NCBI GenBank assembly: GCA_023052935.1
Contig: CM041294.1
Location: 13,689,791 to 13,753,790, forward strand
Length of the DNA: 64,000 nucleotides
Source: Piezodorus guildinii
Taxonomy: Eukaryota; Arthropoda; Insecta; Hemiptera; Pentatomidae
Direction: 5' to 3'
Of the stretch, positions 28,779-40,580 are shown in pieces. The position numbers and the translations under genes are program-made. The number at the start of each line of letters is the position of its first letter. The stretch's first letter is position 1. The notes below the pieces were generated by a model. The model had not been told where the DNA came from, searched no databases, and worked only from the letters and a program-made list of their open reading frames with translations.

Positions 28779-29220
28779 TGGAATCGAGCTTTGGGGCTCT
28801 ACTAAACCATCTAATTCCTCTCGCATTCAATCCTTACAATCCAAAATCCTTCGCAAAATCCTAAATGCTCCTTATTTCGTTACGAATAAAATCATCATGA
28901 CCATAATGACCTAAATATCCCATTTGTCGCAGAACTAGCCCGAAACAGATATGCCTCTTTTCATTCCAAACTCCCAACCCACACGAATCCTCTTGTACGC
29001 AACTTATCATTCCCATCTATTCTTGACAACCCTCCGAGGCGATTGAAAAGACGATGGCCTCGAGACCTACTTTAATTAAATTGACATTGAAGTGCTACCA
29101 CTGGGTAGTTTCTTCACTAGACATTATCACGCCCATAAGTGTGAATTAGTCCATTTACTAGTTGTATATATTTATTATATGTACAGTTGTAAATATCAAT
29201 AAAATGTATTAAAAATAAAT
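28779..29220 (+). pseudogene. Jockey-clade LINE 3' end, copy J2
   Basis: Starts at ELWGSTKPSNSSRIQSLQSK and keeps ILRKILNAPYFVTNK. A short loss follows, then the RRLKRRWPRDLL end, and a 3' UTR ends at about 29220 in an A-rich tract. It is strongly 5' truncated. Confidence 0.85.
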
Positions 29221-29273
29221 ATATATCTTCCACGTAGAGTACTTTAAAGTATATATTTTTCTTTAAGCGAACA

Positions 29274-29574
29274 TTTTTTTTTCACTGGCGCGACAGGCCG
29301 TGTAGGCCCTAGGCCGCGTGGTATAGACTCCTGGGAGAATATACTCTCACGTTTCTCGATGAAATGTTTAGGATAGGGTCATCACTCCTTTCGCCTATTT
29401 TTTGCGAGTTGCCACCAGTAGGCTGACGAGTCTCACTAACCGGGGGAGAGGCTGTGAGTGAGTCCCCATTTAATTATATTCTTATAAAAGTTCCGCTGGG
29501 TCTGGGACTCGAACTCGAACTCACAACTCTGGCGTGGGAGGCTAGCGCGCTAGCCACTCAGCCACCGGCTCCCC
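29274..29574 (-). repeat. SINE-2, minus-strand copy
   Basis: Same family as 31655-31928. On the minus strand it starts at about 29574 with GGCTGAGTGGCTAGCGCGC (A-box like) and has a B-box-like GAGTTCGAG. It ends in an A-run. Its position inside the Helitron shows that it inserted later. Confidence 0.78.
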
Positions 29575-29630
29575 TAATAGCGATCATAATAATAGAAATT
29601 GACGCTGACGAAATCGCGGGCAACATCTAG

Positions 29631-30899
29631 TTTACAATATTTGGAATGATAGAGCCTTTAAGTAAAATTATATTTGTAAAGCATATCATGGGTCTTAAAA
29701 ATTTTTGCAGTAGATGTGGAGCCTGGACGGCATAATGGAGAATGCAGACAGGTGTAATGGTCTGATTATAGTATTTACTTAAAAGTAAGTGCGTTACTGC
29801 AGAATGTCGGCGATTGCAGTTGGTTACGGGAACATAGTTGGGTCTATGGTACTGAAGGTAGAAATATGCAACGCAAACAACCAGTTATTGACTATTTTTT
29901 ACTCCTTACAATCATGGAGCGAATGACAGAAGTCGACTTCTGGTCGAGATCAAAGTTGGCTATTAAGATAAGGACGGACAACTTTTTGATAGCGAAGGAC
30001 TGTCAATATGAGCAATTAGTAAGCCTTATATGCGGGAGGTTTATAATGACCCCGCATTCCGAGGCCTTCTGCTGCAGACAGGACCGCCCCCGGAGGCCGC
30101 CGACGAGCGGGGACACGACGGGCCGGTCCCGGGGGTCGGGGAAAGAAGCAAAGGGGGATCCTGCCCCCCGGGCCGGTGGCCCCTGCCGACAGCTGTCCGA
30201 CCTGCCATGTTTGGTAAATAGAGCGCCCGCTCCGCGCCTTATAAGTCCCGGTCCACCTGTCCTCTGCTCTCCTACGGTATGTCCTCAGTCGAATTAGTTA
30301 CAGTACTTACTGATTCGCTAGATGGCTATTACTGTCGGCTTGTTAGAAAATTAGTAGAAATTTATTCCAATATAAACGTCTGTTTCCAGTCCTTGGCTGG
30401 AACCTACGGTAATTAGTAAGGTTCTTTAGTCCCCATTAAAAGGCCGGTAAATCAAACTTATTACCCCTAATTACAGCTTATTCCTTCGACTTGGAAAGAG
30501 AAAGGCGCTCATCTCGTTATTCTTAATCGGCATCTTTTCTGTTTATTTAGAACACCTTTATATAGAAGCCATTACCGGTGGCTTTCCAAGATTTATTGTA
30601 GGCATTTCATATGTTCTAAGGCGTGGCACATTGCACTGATTTCATGAAACTTTGATTCGGTCTAGTTTTTTTAATTAAAAAAGTCATTATTTTCCCTTGA
30701 GTTGCTATTAAAGGGCAAAGACGCGAAAAGCAGTCGTCTGCTCAAAAATCTGAATTTTCCGTGGTTATATTCTTGGGTTTATGTTTTTGAAAATCGCATA
30801 AATATTCGGCTGAAAAAGGAAGTGAGAATGAAATACAATTCACGAGCATGCCATTGGAACAGTTGCGATGTAATTTAGGAATGGCGGTCTATTGATTTT
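29631..30899. other. low-repeat region with a GC-rich island at about 30045-30290
   Basis: Contrasts with its surroundings: about 250 bp are strongly GC- and CpG-rich, followed by a TATAA-like GCGCCTTATAAGTCCC and a donor-like CTACGGTATGT near 30275. The following 500 bp include a CTAATTAC box. An open frame runs through (29866-30297) but shows no family signature. It could be a promoter or first exon, or a conserved element. Confidence 0.4.
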
Positions 30900-31510
30900 T
30901 TAAGATAGAGAAAAAATTAATTAGGAATTTTTAACAAAACCCCGCAAATAATCATAAAAAATACATAAAAAAGAAAAGAAAAATAAATTGAAATTTTACA
31001 CACGAATACGCCCATAACTCGATTATTTTTGAAGATAAAGAAAAACGTGTATTGAGTTTTAGAATCAGTAAAGCACAAGAAACAAAAAAAAAAAAAAAAT
31101 ATATATTGAATATTGCCTATATATACGATTGTAACTCCGTTATTTCCGAAGATAGAGACAAACAAATTTTTGACATAAAACCAAAAATGGCGAATAATTA
31201 TTAAAAAAAAAAAAAAAATTGTAATTTTACCTAAAAGTACACCCATAACTTCGCTATTTTTAAAAATAGAAAAAAAAACATGTATGGAGTATTAGTATCA
31301 ATAAAGCCTGAAAAAAAAAAAAAAAAATGTTCTATATATTCAAGTCAAACATTATAGTAGATGTAATTCCACCAAAACTTGGTTATCCTTAAAGATAGAG
31401 AAAACTCGAAAAAATAAACATCTATATAAACAGTTATACCCTGATATAGTTATTTGGAAATAATTAACCATTGGGTTATAATTTGCAGCGTTCTTTTTTT
31501 AAATTAAGAT
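30900..31510. repeat. dispersed repeat R with internal ~110-bp units, copy 1
   Basis: Four to five degenerate units contain CCATAACT, then TTATTTTTGAAGATAGAGAA, then ATCAATAAAG and an A-run. The block is followed by an end segment (TATAAACAGTTATACCCTGA to TTTGCAGCG) also found at about 35970-36045. Confidence 0.6.
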
Positions 31511-31654
31511 AACTTGGTGATGGAAGAATGGTTGACTGTATGTATAAATTAAGGAAAGGTTAGTTGAGAGTACAGTCATCGAAGCACTTTAATTAAGTAA
31601 ACCTGATTTATTGTGTCAGATCTTTCCATAATTATATTATTTATTATTATTATT
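31511..31654. other. short spacer ending in ATT repeats
   Basis: AT-rich; the ATT run at about 31636-31654 joins the start of SINE-2. Confidence 0.4.
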
Positions 31655-31928
31655 GGGAAGCCCGTGGCTGAGTGGCTTGCGCGCCTGTCTCTCATGCTAA
31701 AGTTGTGAGTTCGAGCCCAGTCCCGGCGGGCCTTTTATAAGGATGTAATTAAATGGGGATTCACTCACAGCCTGGGTATGTGAGACCCGTCAGCCAAATG
31801 GTGGCCACTCAAAAAATTAGACGTAAGGAGTGATGACCCTACACTACAAATTGCATTGAGAAACGCGAGTGTGCCCAGGGTCTGTCACTGTCTGCCGTGC
31901 CAATGGAAAAAAATTATTATTATTATTG
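31655..31928 (+). repeat. SINE-2, plus-strand copy
   Basis: The tRNA-related head GTGGCTGAGTGGCTTGCGCG (A box) and GTGAGTTCGAGCCCA (B box) are followed by a body of about 200 bp and an ATT tail. A tRNA cloverleaf does not close with the downstream sequence, so it is a SINE and not a tRNA gene. Confidence 0.8.
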
Positions 31929-32261
31929 AATATTATTATTTGACAAAATAGATCAACTTTACTTAATTGAGGTGTTCTGACGACTGCACACCCAACAAAC
32001 TTCTCCTTAAATTAAGATGACTTGGATTGAATCGAGTAGTTTCTAATATTTTATAGGATTTCTATCCGAATTCCAAGTCAGATGATGTAAATGATACCCA
32101 GATACCTGAATTCCAATATATTGCCGAATGTGCCACATGTTATATATTTGTCACCTGGTGATAACCGGTTCAGTTGACAAATATATCGTCCTTGTCGTTA
32201 TAAAATATCTTATGTGTCATCCAATAACCTATGTCATTTCTTATATTTTTGGTATCAACAT
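31929..32261. other. unassigned spacer
   Basis: AT-rich; it contains a segment with self-complementary potential around GTCACCTGGTGATAACCGG. No gene is seen. Confidence 0.35.
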
Positions 32262-33180
32262 GTTTATTATATCCTGCTATCATACATGGTCATTTTCGCA
32301 AGTCTAGTGAGCTTTCTGGGAAATCCAAATTCTAGCATTACCTTCAGTATTGCCTCTCTATCGATACTGCCATATGCTTGCTTGAAATCGATGAATAGGC
32401 TGTGGAGGTCAATGTTAAACTCATATCCTCTTTCAAGAATCTGCCTCAGTGAAAAGATCTGATCGATGGTTGATCTTCCAGGCCTGAAACCACACTGATA
32501 GTCGCCCAGTATCAGTTCGGAGCACTTCATCAGCCGTCTGTTTAGTAATATTGAAAATATCTTATAGGCTGTATTTAGTAATGCTATCCCTCGATAATTA
32601 CCACATGATAGCTTGTCACCTTTTTTATGTATGGGGCATATCACTACTATTTTCCATTCTTCAAGCATTTTTTCTTCGCACCAAACATCCCACACCAGTT
32701 GGAATATATAACTTTTTAAGTTATCCCCTCCGTTTTTTAGCATCTCTGAATGTATGCCATCAATACCAGGAGCCTTGTTGTTCTTTAATTCGCCAATTAT
32801 TTCTTCAACTTCTTCGCGCTCTGGTGGCTCTACTTCTTCACCTCCTTCTCCGGGTACACCCAGTTGGCATTTCAGCTGCTCAAGTCTTTCTTCTTTATCC
32901 TGGTGGTTGGGCTCTACAAGAATATTCCTGTCCATCTCTGTAATATTTGGACAGGCTCACTAATTATGGCCCCCTCTATTGTCTTGCAGCACATGTTGTT
33001 TGGTTGATAGCCTCTTTTTATTTCCTTAATCCCCTTATAAAACTTTCTCGAATTTTTTGTGCTGTGGTCATTCTGTAAGCTCTCGAACTGCATTTTTAAC
33101 CACATCCTTTTTTTCTGAGGGCAGATTTTCTTGGCATTCTTTCTCCTTGCAGAGTACTCATTTCGACTCGATCTAACTGA
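32262..33180 (-). pseudogene. RTE-type LINE, linker and first half of reverse transcriptase
   Basis: On the minus strand the frame from about 33180 gives a basic linker (NAKKICPQKKR, then KNSRKFYKGIKEIKRGYQ). After a frameshift near 32935 comes the RT start: GELKNNKAPGIDGIHSEML, WKIVVICPIHKKGDK, NYRGIALLNTAYKI, YQCGFRPGRSTIDQIF and LFIDFKQAYGSIDREAIL with the first catalytic Asp. It stops after LAKMTMYDS, exactly where the copy at 24292 begins. The second RT half and the LINE 3' end are missing, which is unusual since LINEs lose their 5' ends. Confidence 0.87.
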
Positions 33181-33524
33181 AATACACGATTAAAAAAAAA
33201 CAAAAAAAAAAACAGAAAAGAAACGATCCTAATTAATTATTTAATTGAAGAAGACACTTTATTTCTAGAAAAAGTGCTTTAAATATGACTGATATGAACA
33301 GAATAAAACTTATAACAGGCCTAAAACATTAATGATTATGGTAAATGTATATAATTACATTTAAATATATAAAAGAGAAAAAAAAATGCACAATTATAGA
33401 ATTTATGTACATATTATAGCGAAATTGAATTAATAAGAATGAAAATAAAACAACTTTTACACATCACGTAAAATATAAACATTTTAACTTCACATTCATT
33501 TTCATATTCTATATCCTTTTAATT
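33181..33524. other. AT-rich spacer
   Basis: A-rich runs and no gene or repeat end that I can place. Confidence 0.4.
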
Positions 33525-33658
33525 ACTTTCACTTACCTATATATGAAATATATAGTAAGTGAAATTATTGCAATCGTAAAAATTTTCGAATTCCAGTTTT
33601 CGACGGGAATACAAGTTTTAGGGTCTCCTGGGTCTAAATGACCAAGTCCCGCAAAAAG

Positions 33659-33698
<40 letters not shown>

Positions 33699-34072
33699 TA
33701 ACGCCGGGACAAAAAAGCAAAGTCCTATGAAACTGAAATTTCATATTTGAGACACTATACGCTCGAGATGTTACAGAACCTTTTTGTACTATATATTAGT
33801 AATATTGACGTATAATAAACCGTTGGAAAGAGAAAGATTTTAGAAGGCAATATAAAGAGACGAATAGGGAATAAACTTATTACTGATTAAACATTTATAT
33901 AGTTAGATGATTTAATCTTAATCATTTGTTTCCAACGAAAATGAATACACGTTTTATTAAAATCAAGTTGAAATATTTGTTAAATAGATGTAATTTGTTA
34001 AGTACATTTAATAGTTTTTAAATTAAATTTAACATTGGAGGCAAGTGAAAGTCGTGTGTTGCTCACACTAGA
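33525..34072 (-). mobile_element. HINE copy C, internally deleted, hairpin variant 2
   Basis: The 3' end uses the variant ACTTTCACTTACCTATATAT with an unpaired GAA in the palindrome. The 5' end is the complement of TCTAGTGTGAGC at 34072. A GT microsatellite (33661-33696) sits near the hairpin, as in other copies. A middle segment of about 250 bp is missing. Confidence 0.72.
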
Positions 34073-35504
34073 TTTTTTTTTGTATTTCTTAAAACAACTT
34101 TTACGTTTCAGCATATGCTAAATAATAACTTGACCCATCAAGTCTATAAAGAAACAGACATATTAGGAGATGCTGTATTAAGGTGTATACCTTCCTCAAT
34201 CGAACTTATATTTTATGCTTGCAAATCCACGTATTCCATGAGTTTTTCCCTGTTTTTCAGACTGTATTATCCTCGTACATTAAATGCCATGGTAAAATAA
34301 AAAAAATATCACACAATCTTTGATTTAAAATTGTAAAGTCTTTAGTATCAATGATCTGAAAATTCAATATGTATATTATGATTGTTCTCTAGGCTGAAAA
34401 ATTCCATAGGACTTGAGATATGATTTTAGGTAAAATGTTAGTTTATCATTGAGTTTTGTTTTGCAGATTTTAACATTTTGAACAGTTCTATTGCCCTAGA
34501 AGGAGAGGATTCCATAATTGTTTCACCGATTTTGATGATGTTTTGAAAGGTAAACCAAGACATTAAAATATTGTACTTCGCAAAATATCAGGGGATAACG
34601 CTCCCCAGAAGTCACGGGGAAAAATTCGTAAAGTTTGCAGTATTCTTATAAGGTTTCTTAAAAACCGTGGTGAGATTAAGATTCCTTTTAAGGAGTGAGA
34701 AATAAAGTTTTTAAGAAATACTGTTTTGACAAGATTATTTATATTTGCAGGATTATTACCAAGCATAAAACTTAAATAATTTAATTATTTACTTTTTTTA
34801 ATCATTCCGCTTTGAATTGGGGTGATTTTGACATCAAACCTATTTTGTTACCTTCACTAGAACGAGATATATTAAATAAAATGCGTTTTTCGTGGGCATA
34901 CTTTCCGATTTGTTTACACGTCTCTTGGGGAGCGTTTCCCCTAATATTTTCAGAGTCTAATAGTTTGATTTATAGTTTCACCAAAAAAAAAAATCACCAA
35001 AACAGGTGAGACACATTTGGGATCCTGGAAAATGTCACGGGTAAAGATAAAGCGCTTTTGAAATACACAACGTTAGAAATTAATTTTTATTTTATCGAAT
35101 TCCCATTTGAAATGTATGTTAAGCTGTAAAATTTAACCTTGAAGATGGCAATTTTTTTCTTCTTTTTTTTAAATTATGTTTTCTAAATATTTGATTAAAT
35201 ATTCGCTCAAAACTAATTTCATATATAACTTTTCAGAGAAGGACCCATTTATGTATTTTAGAGCAGGGAGAACCCATAGTTTTATAAATAATTTCTTTTT
35301 AAGAAGATTTTAAATGTCAAAAAGAAATTTATATTTTTTTTATTTTAGAATTATGTTTTATTAGTAATGTTCTAATGAAGTAAGATAATTTTCAGAACCT
35401 GAGTTTACCGATTTATAATGGATTATATATTATTACTTTTCGAATAAAGTTTACTTATGGTTGATTATTTTCATTAATGAACCTTTGCAAACAACCAAAT
35501 ATTT
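34073..35504. other. unassigned AT-rich region
   Basis: 1.4 kb without recognisable repeats or coding motifs; the short open frames carry no signature. Confidence 0.4.
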
Positions 35505-35825
35505 AAATTTCATTCATAAATAGGCCTATAACTTAGTTATTTTTGAAGATAGAGAAAAATATGTAAGATTTTTAGGATCAATAAAGCGCGAAAAAAAAAG
35601 CTTATTTGTGTTTTTAACAAAAAAAAAAAAACTCGAAAATATAGAAAACAGAAAAAAAGAAGAAAAAAAAAACACTCCTATATCTCAGGTATTTTTTAAA
35701 CTAAATAAAAATATGGGGAGAGTTTTAAAATCAATGAAGGATGATAAAAAAAAAAAAAAAAAAAAAAAAATCTATACATTCCTACAAAATGAAAAAAGAA
35801 TCATTGAAATTGGTTTAGAACTAGC

Positions 35826-35869
<44 letters not shown>

Positions 35870-36045
35870 TATATATAATATATATATATATTTTAAATTA
35901 GCAGCAGTGGTATTCCATTTTCCTTTGCAATATTTATTGCTTTTCATTTTAGTCAATTTCCTAAAAACAGCCATATAAACAATTATACCCTAATATATTT
36001 ATTTGGAAAAAATAAATTATTGTGTAATAATTTGCAGCGTTTTTA
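35505..36045. repeat. dispersed repeat R, copy 2, with TA microsatellite
   Basis: Carries the TTATTTTTGAAGATAGAGAA unit and the ATCAATAAAGCGCGAAAA segment, further degenerate units with A-runs (35741-35770), a TA/ATA tract (35826-35890) and the shared end segment up to TTTGCAGCG near 36040. Confidence 0.55.
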
Positions 36046-37676
36046 TTCTTGCGTTTATAATCATTACTTGGATAAGCCTTACTGTTTTTTCTACTTAATT
36101 AAAAACAATGAGAGTTCTTCTAGTATGAAATCATAACTGTCAAGTCAACTTGGATTTTAGTGGAAAAGATGTTTTCAAACATCTGTTATTTGAGTGTGTG
36201 GATGAATATTTATTATGGGACAAAACGTTTTGTATAAATACGCTCTCGGCAAGCTCATTAATCAAAACAAGCTTAAGAGGAACCATCTGCCGAGCTATCT
36301 GTCTTCAGTCCTGCAGTCTCATGCTTTTTAAGTCCTGCTCCACTAGCACCGAATGGAACGTCTTCAGTCAGGAAACCGTGTTAGGGTAGAGTTATAGCAG
36401 ACTTTAATGGCATTTAAAAAACAAAACAACAACATCCGAATACAACAGATATTTGGTAAGTATCGTCCTCTTAAAAGGTAGATAGTGGATTTATATGTAT
36501 AATTAAGTTTTGACTTGGATATTTTTTTCCCGTTTATTTCTTTATTATATATATGGTCTACACATATGTCTATTTAAGACGCTATTTTGTCTGAAATTGT
36601 AAGTAAATTTCTAATAATATCTTTTAATGTAAATTCTAATGGAAATATCTATGCACCTACTTACTACATGAGTATTCATTGTTCAATGTATTCTTTTCTA
36701 TATCTCTAACAATAACATCATATATTAATTATTGTATAATAATATTAATGTTCTGTTTTTTTGTTTTTCCACTGTTAATGTATGATTATGAGAACAATAA
36801 ATTCTCGAAACGTCGCATAAATAAAATTGTTCATTCGTTGACTGAAACCTAAGAACAATAGAAATTATAAACAGTCGAGATCTGATCAAACAATTTATAT
36901 TTGTAATGAATATTTTTTATATGGAAAAAGTTAAAGCATATGATATTATGTTCAAATAAGTGGTCTGTCAAAGCCAATCGAAAGAAAAATAATAATAAAT
37001 AAAATCCTTGAAAGAAAATATATTTCTAAAATCATAAAAAAAAAAAATAAAAAAAGTTTTCGAATAATTAAAAAACTATATGCTTTATATGGCAAGAGTT
37101 AGTTCGCATGATATTAAATACTCACTTTTTTATTTTAGATTGAAAAAATGATTTTAAGCAACTAACAAACATTTCAATAACAGAAAATGCAAGAACTTAT
37201 TTTTAAAATATAAAACACACTTTTTTTTTTTTTTAATTGGTGAAATGCTCAATGCACGAATAAAATTAATTCACATTTACGTTGAAATATATATTGAGTC
37301 GTTGAGAGCACGTCTACCTCTTTTGGGGTGTTACTGTAAATTTAACAGAAATTAGTATCTGGTATTTAATAATAATTTTAATTACTTTATTTATTTATAC
37401 ACATAGCAGAAAAGTAATTGATTGGCTGATAACAAATACTATTATTAAATAGTTACTGCTAACACGAAATAAATATTATCGAGCGAAACCGTGGAAATCA
37501 GCTAGTTACTTATATATGTATGCTTATCACATGATTTATCAATAATTATTTTTATTAATTATCAATCCTGATTACGCATCAATTTTCACCCATCAATATA
37601 TGAAAGCCCACTTGTCCATTTTATTGTACTAGAGATAACCATTTAATGTAATACCATGTATATTTAACGTTTTTTT
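36046..37676. other. unassigned AT-rich region
   Basis: No gene. It holds one hammerhead-like motif (36784-36815) and A/T homopolymers. The open frame 36150-36389 has a HLLFEC string reminiscent of LINE C-termini but nothing else to support it. Confidence 0.4.
36784..36815 (+). ncRNA. hammerhead-like ribozyme core (degenerate)
   Basis: GAGAACAATAAATTCTC forms a 5-bp stem II followed by GAAACGTC. The CTGATGA side is degenerate (TGATTATGA). It probably derives from a Penelope-like or similar retroelement; self-cleavage is doubtful. Confidence 0.4.
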
Positions 37677-38455
37677 ACTTTCACTTACTATATATAGTAA
37701 GGGGAAGTATTGCAATCGTGAAAATTTTCGAACAGCTCGGCGGAAACGTAAGTCCTATGAAACTTAAATTTCATATTTAAGACAACTATACGCCCGAGAC
37801 GTGACAAAACTTTTTTCGTCAAAATGAGCTTACCAGAAGAGGCACTTTATACCATGCATTTTGCGTCTTTTTTCGATTTCCTCGAAAACTGTTCCGACGA
37901 TTTGATTAAATTCGCTATAACCTTTGTAAAAATTAATGGGCTTTAATATCATGTAGGTTTTATTCTGATTAAAATGGTCTGACAGGGCTCAAATGCCGAT
38001 ATTTTAATATTTTTTGTAGATTCAATAAAAATAACTATATTATCTTGTTAACTCTGATGAAAAACAAGTAAATATATAAATTGAATAAATTCAATACCCA
38101 AATAAAGGAGAAAACAGAAAACATATTTTTTAAATGGCATTTTTCATTTTTGAACATAAGAGCAGTAATATACATGTATGATATACTGTTGGAAAGCTAA
38201 CAATTTTAGAAAAAATATTATCTCATATACAAGCTTTTAAAAGTTAATAGAGAGTGATGAAATGAACATAAAACTAACTGATTATTTTAGATAATAATAT
38301 AATAGATTTTTTAATAAAACACATGTTTCTATATAAATTCAATTTAATTAATTCCTTAATAGTTTCACATATTTTTATCTCTAACTGTTTTTGAAAATTC
38401 TTTCATTGATTTTAAAAATGGAGGTAAGTGAAAGTCGTGTGTTGCCCGCACTAGA
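37677..38455 (-). mobile_element. HINE copy D
   Basis: Both ends are present: the hairpin end ACTTTCACTTACTATATATA at 37677 and the complement of TCTAGTGCGGGCAACACACG at 38455. The flanks are T-runs. The GT microsatellite block has been deleted. Confidence 0.8.
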
Positions 38456-39039
38456 TTTTTTTTTCAAATAAGCATACATTTAAGATTTATAACACCACTT
38501 TGTTCTTGCTATATTTTTGTATTTGACGTTTTATTTTTTTTGTTCACATCCTGCACTGCACTTTCCAAACCCGCAGTTGGCGAACCCTCAATTATTGGCA
38601 CGTCAACTAACCATTGTCCTCAGCAACGGACGCATTCCAAAAAGAGTTGGAGGTAATTTAGAGTAGGTCCAGGTGCCTTGAAGATGTATTCAAGAAATTC
38701 CAAAGTCCTAGTTGTAGGAAAAGTTAATCCCTTCACCTGATGGAGCCACACGTTCCTGTCCGGACCCAGGTGGACCCCCGCAATACAGGTAACGTCCTCA
38801 TACGGACCGCTATCGCCAACGTCTTGACAGCAAAGGCAACAATGGCTACGGGGCGATATAATAAATTTTCTTGACGTTTTCACGCCTCGTCTAATCGCCT
38901 TTAGAAAGTGGAAAGCCAGGTGAGGGTGGGACCACTGAATTTTTAAATGTGAATACTGATAAGGTGACCCATTATTCAATCAAGGAACATCTCATCCCAA
39001 AAGCTGCCACCATGGTTGTTATGGTCTTACTTATATTAC
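38456..39039. other. spacer with unexplained open frame
   Basis: Contains a 119-codon frame on the minus strand (38620-38979) with a Cys-rich SHCCLCCQDVGDSGPY segment and more balanced base composition than the flanks. I recognise no family. It could be a decayed element or a host exon. Confidence 0.3.
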
Positions 39040-39182
39040 GGGTACTCACTACGTTTGCTATAACATGCTAATTGTGCTATTGTGCTAAACCCATCAATTA
39101 TATACAGGAAATAACTGTAGAAACACGACGGGTTTAGCAAAATAACACAAATAGCATGCTATAGCAAACGTGGTGAGTACCC
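39040..39182. mobile_element. fold-back element with ~53-bp inverted arms
   Basis: The arm 39040-39092 (GGGTACTCACTACGTTTGCT to TGCTAAACCC) and the arm 39130-39182 are near-perfect inverted repeats separated by 37 bp. It resembles a small MITE or fold-back transposon. No clear target duplication is visible. Confidence 0.65.
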
Positions 39183-39342
39183 CTATTGTCTTAGATATCA
39201 TGAGACCGAATACGGCACACGCTTGTGCTAATTGATATTGACATCTTTATAACTTTCCACTTTAGCTAGAATGAATCAGTGAACTGTAAGTTCGCCGTTA
39301 ATAACCTTAGGTAGAACTTCTAACTCATATAAAAATAAAAAA

Positions 39343-40131
39343 TCTGGTGCGGGCAACACACGACTTTCACTTACCTCCGTTTTAAAAATCGATTAAAGAA
39401 TTTTCAAATACAGTTAGAGATAAAAATTAGTGAAACTATTAAAGAATTAAATAAAATTGTATTTCTATAGAAACATGTGTTTTATTAAAAAATCTATTAT
39501 ATTATTATCTAAAATAATCAGTTAGTCTTATGCTCATTTCATCACTCTATTAACTTTTAAAAGCTTGTGTATGAGATAATATTTTTTCTAAAATCTTTAG
39601 CTTTCCAACGGTATATCATCATACATGTATATTACTGCTCTTATGTTCAAAAACGAAAAATGGCATTAAAAAAATATGTTTTCTGTTTTCTCCTTTAGTT
39701 GGGTATAGAATTTATTCAATTTATATCATTTCATCAGCGTTAAGAAGATAATATAGTTATTTTTATTGAATCTACAAAATTAAAGGTACTTTGGGGCAAG
39801 AAAATTTAAAATATCGGCATTTAAGCCCTGTCAGACCTACATGATATTAAAGCCCAAAATTAAAGTCGCTTTTCTGGTAAGCTGATTTTGATGAAAAAGA
39901 TTTTGTAACGTCTCGGGCGTATTATTGTCTTAATTATGAAACTTCAGTTTCATAGGACTTACTTTTTCCGTCCCGGAGTTACCACACACACACACACACA
40001 CACACAGACCGTTTTGCGGGACTTGGTTGTTTGGACTCAGGGGACCCTAAAGCGTGTATTTCCCTTGCAAACTGGGATTCGAAAATTTTCACGATCGCAA
40101 TACTTTCCCTTGCTATATATATATATATATA
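39343..40131 (+). mobile_element. HINE copy E
   Basis: Starts TCTGGTGCGGGCAACACACG and runs through the common interior with a CA microsatellite (39984-40005). The 3' palindrome has expanded into a TA run, so the last bases are lost. Confidence 0.75.
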
Positions 40132-40139
40132 TTAAAAAA

Positions 40140-40257
40140 ATACTATTTCAGTTTGATTAATTAATTTATTTTATTTATAATTTTCATCTTTAAATGTATT
40201 TAAAAATTCTTAAATTGATTATAGCAACGGAGGCAAGTGAATGTCATGTGCACCAGA
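40140..40257 (-). mobile_element. HINE 5'-end fragment
   Basis: Contains GGAGGCAAGTGAATGTCATG and the complement of the TCTGGTGC end, with a short deletion of the GTTGCCC segment. It directly abuts copy E. Confidence 0.6.
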
Positions 40258-40438
40258 TTTTTATATTTATTTTATTTTTATGGAATAATTTAGTAATAAA
40301 AAAAATGTAATTGTATTAATACTATTCTAAATATCGTAATTATTTTTAAAAAATATTTCTGATGAGGTTGTAGCATGCTGTTTTCAGCAACCCATTATAG
40401 GTGGGCAGCAGTACTTTATAAATAAAGTATATTTTCTT

Positions 40439-40580
40439 TCTGATAATTTAATGAACCGCCTGTTTTATAGAAACTCGATGCAAATTTTGTAAACTTACTT
40501 TATCTCTAACTTTATTTAAAAGTCCTTAAATTGAGTTTAACGACGGGGTAAGTGAAAGTCATGTGTTGTGCTCACTAGAT
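40439..40580 (-). mobile_element. HINE 5'-end fragment
   Basis: Ends GGTAAGTGAAAGTCATGTGT followed by the complement of TCTAGTGAGC. Only about 140 bp of the 5' region remain. Confidence 0.6.

Larger units (their letters stand above)
28333..29630 (+). mobile_element. Helitron relic with nested Jockey and SINE
   Basis: Starts TCTATACTAATATTATAAAG after an A and ends GCGGGCAACATCTAG before a T, which is the Helitron pattern (5' TC, 3' CTAG, insertion between A and T, no duplication). Near 28620-28735 a helicase remnant is readable. A Jockey fragment (28779-29220) and a SINE-2 (29274-29574) sit inside, so it is older than both. Confidence 0.82.

Noticed and set aside
31655..31740. possible tRNA gene (A- and B-box-like sequences); the same at 45283, 48037 and 29574
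   Set aside because: The acceptor stem does not close, and the sequence continues into a repeated body and tail, so these are SINE heads.
35608..35901. 97-codon open frame rich in Lys and Ile-Tyr
   Set aside because: Produced by A-runs and a TA microsatellite; no real protein composition.
36150..36389. 79-codon frame with KHLLFECVDEYLLW
   Set aside because: The HLLFEC string recalls LINE C-termini, but no neighbouring LINE motif, tail or duplication supports it.
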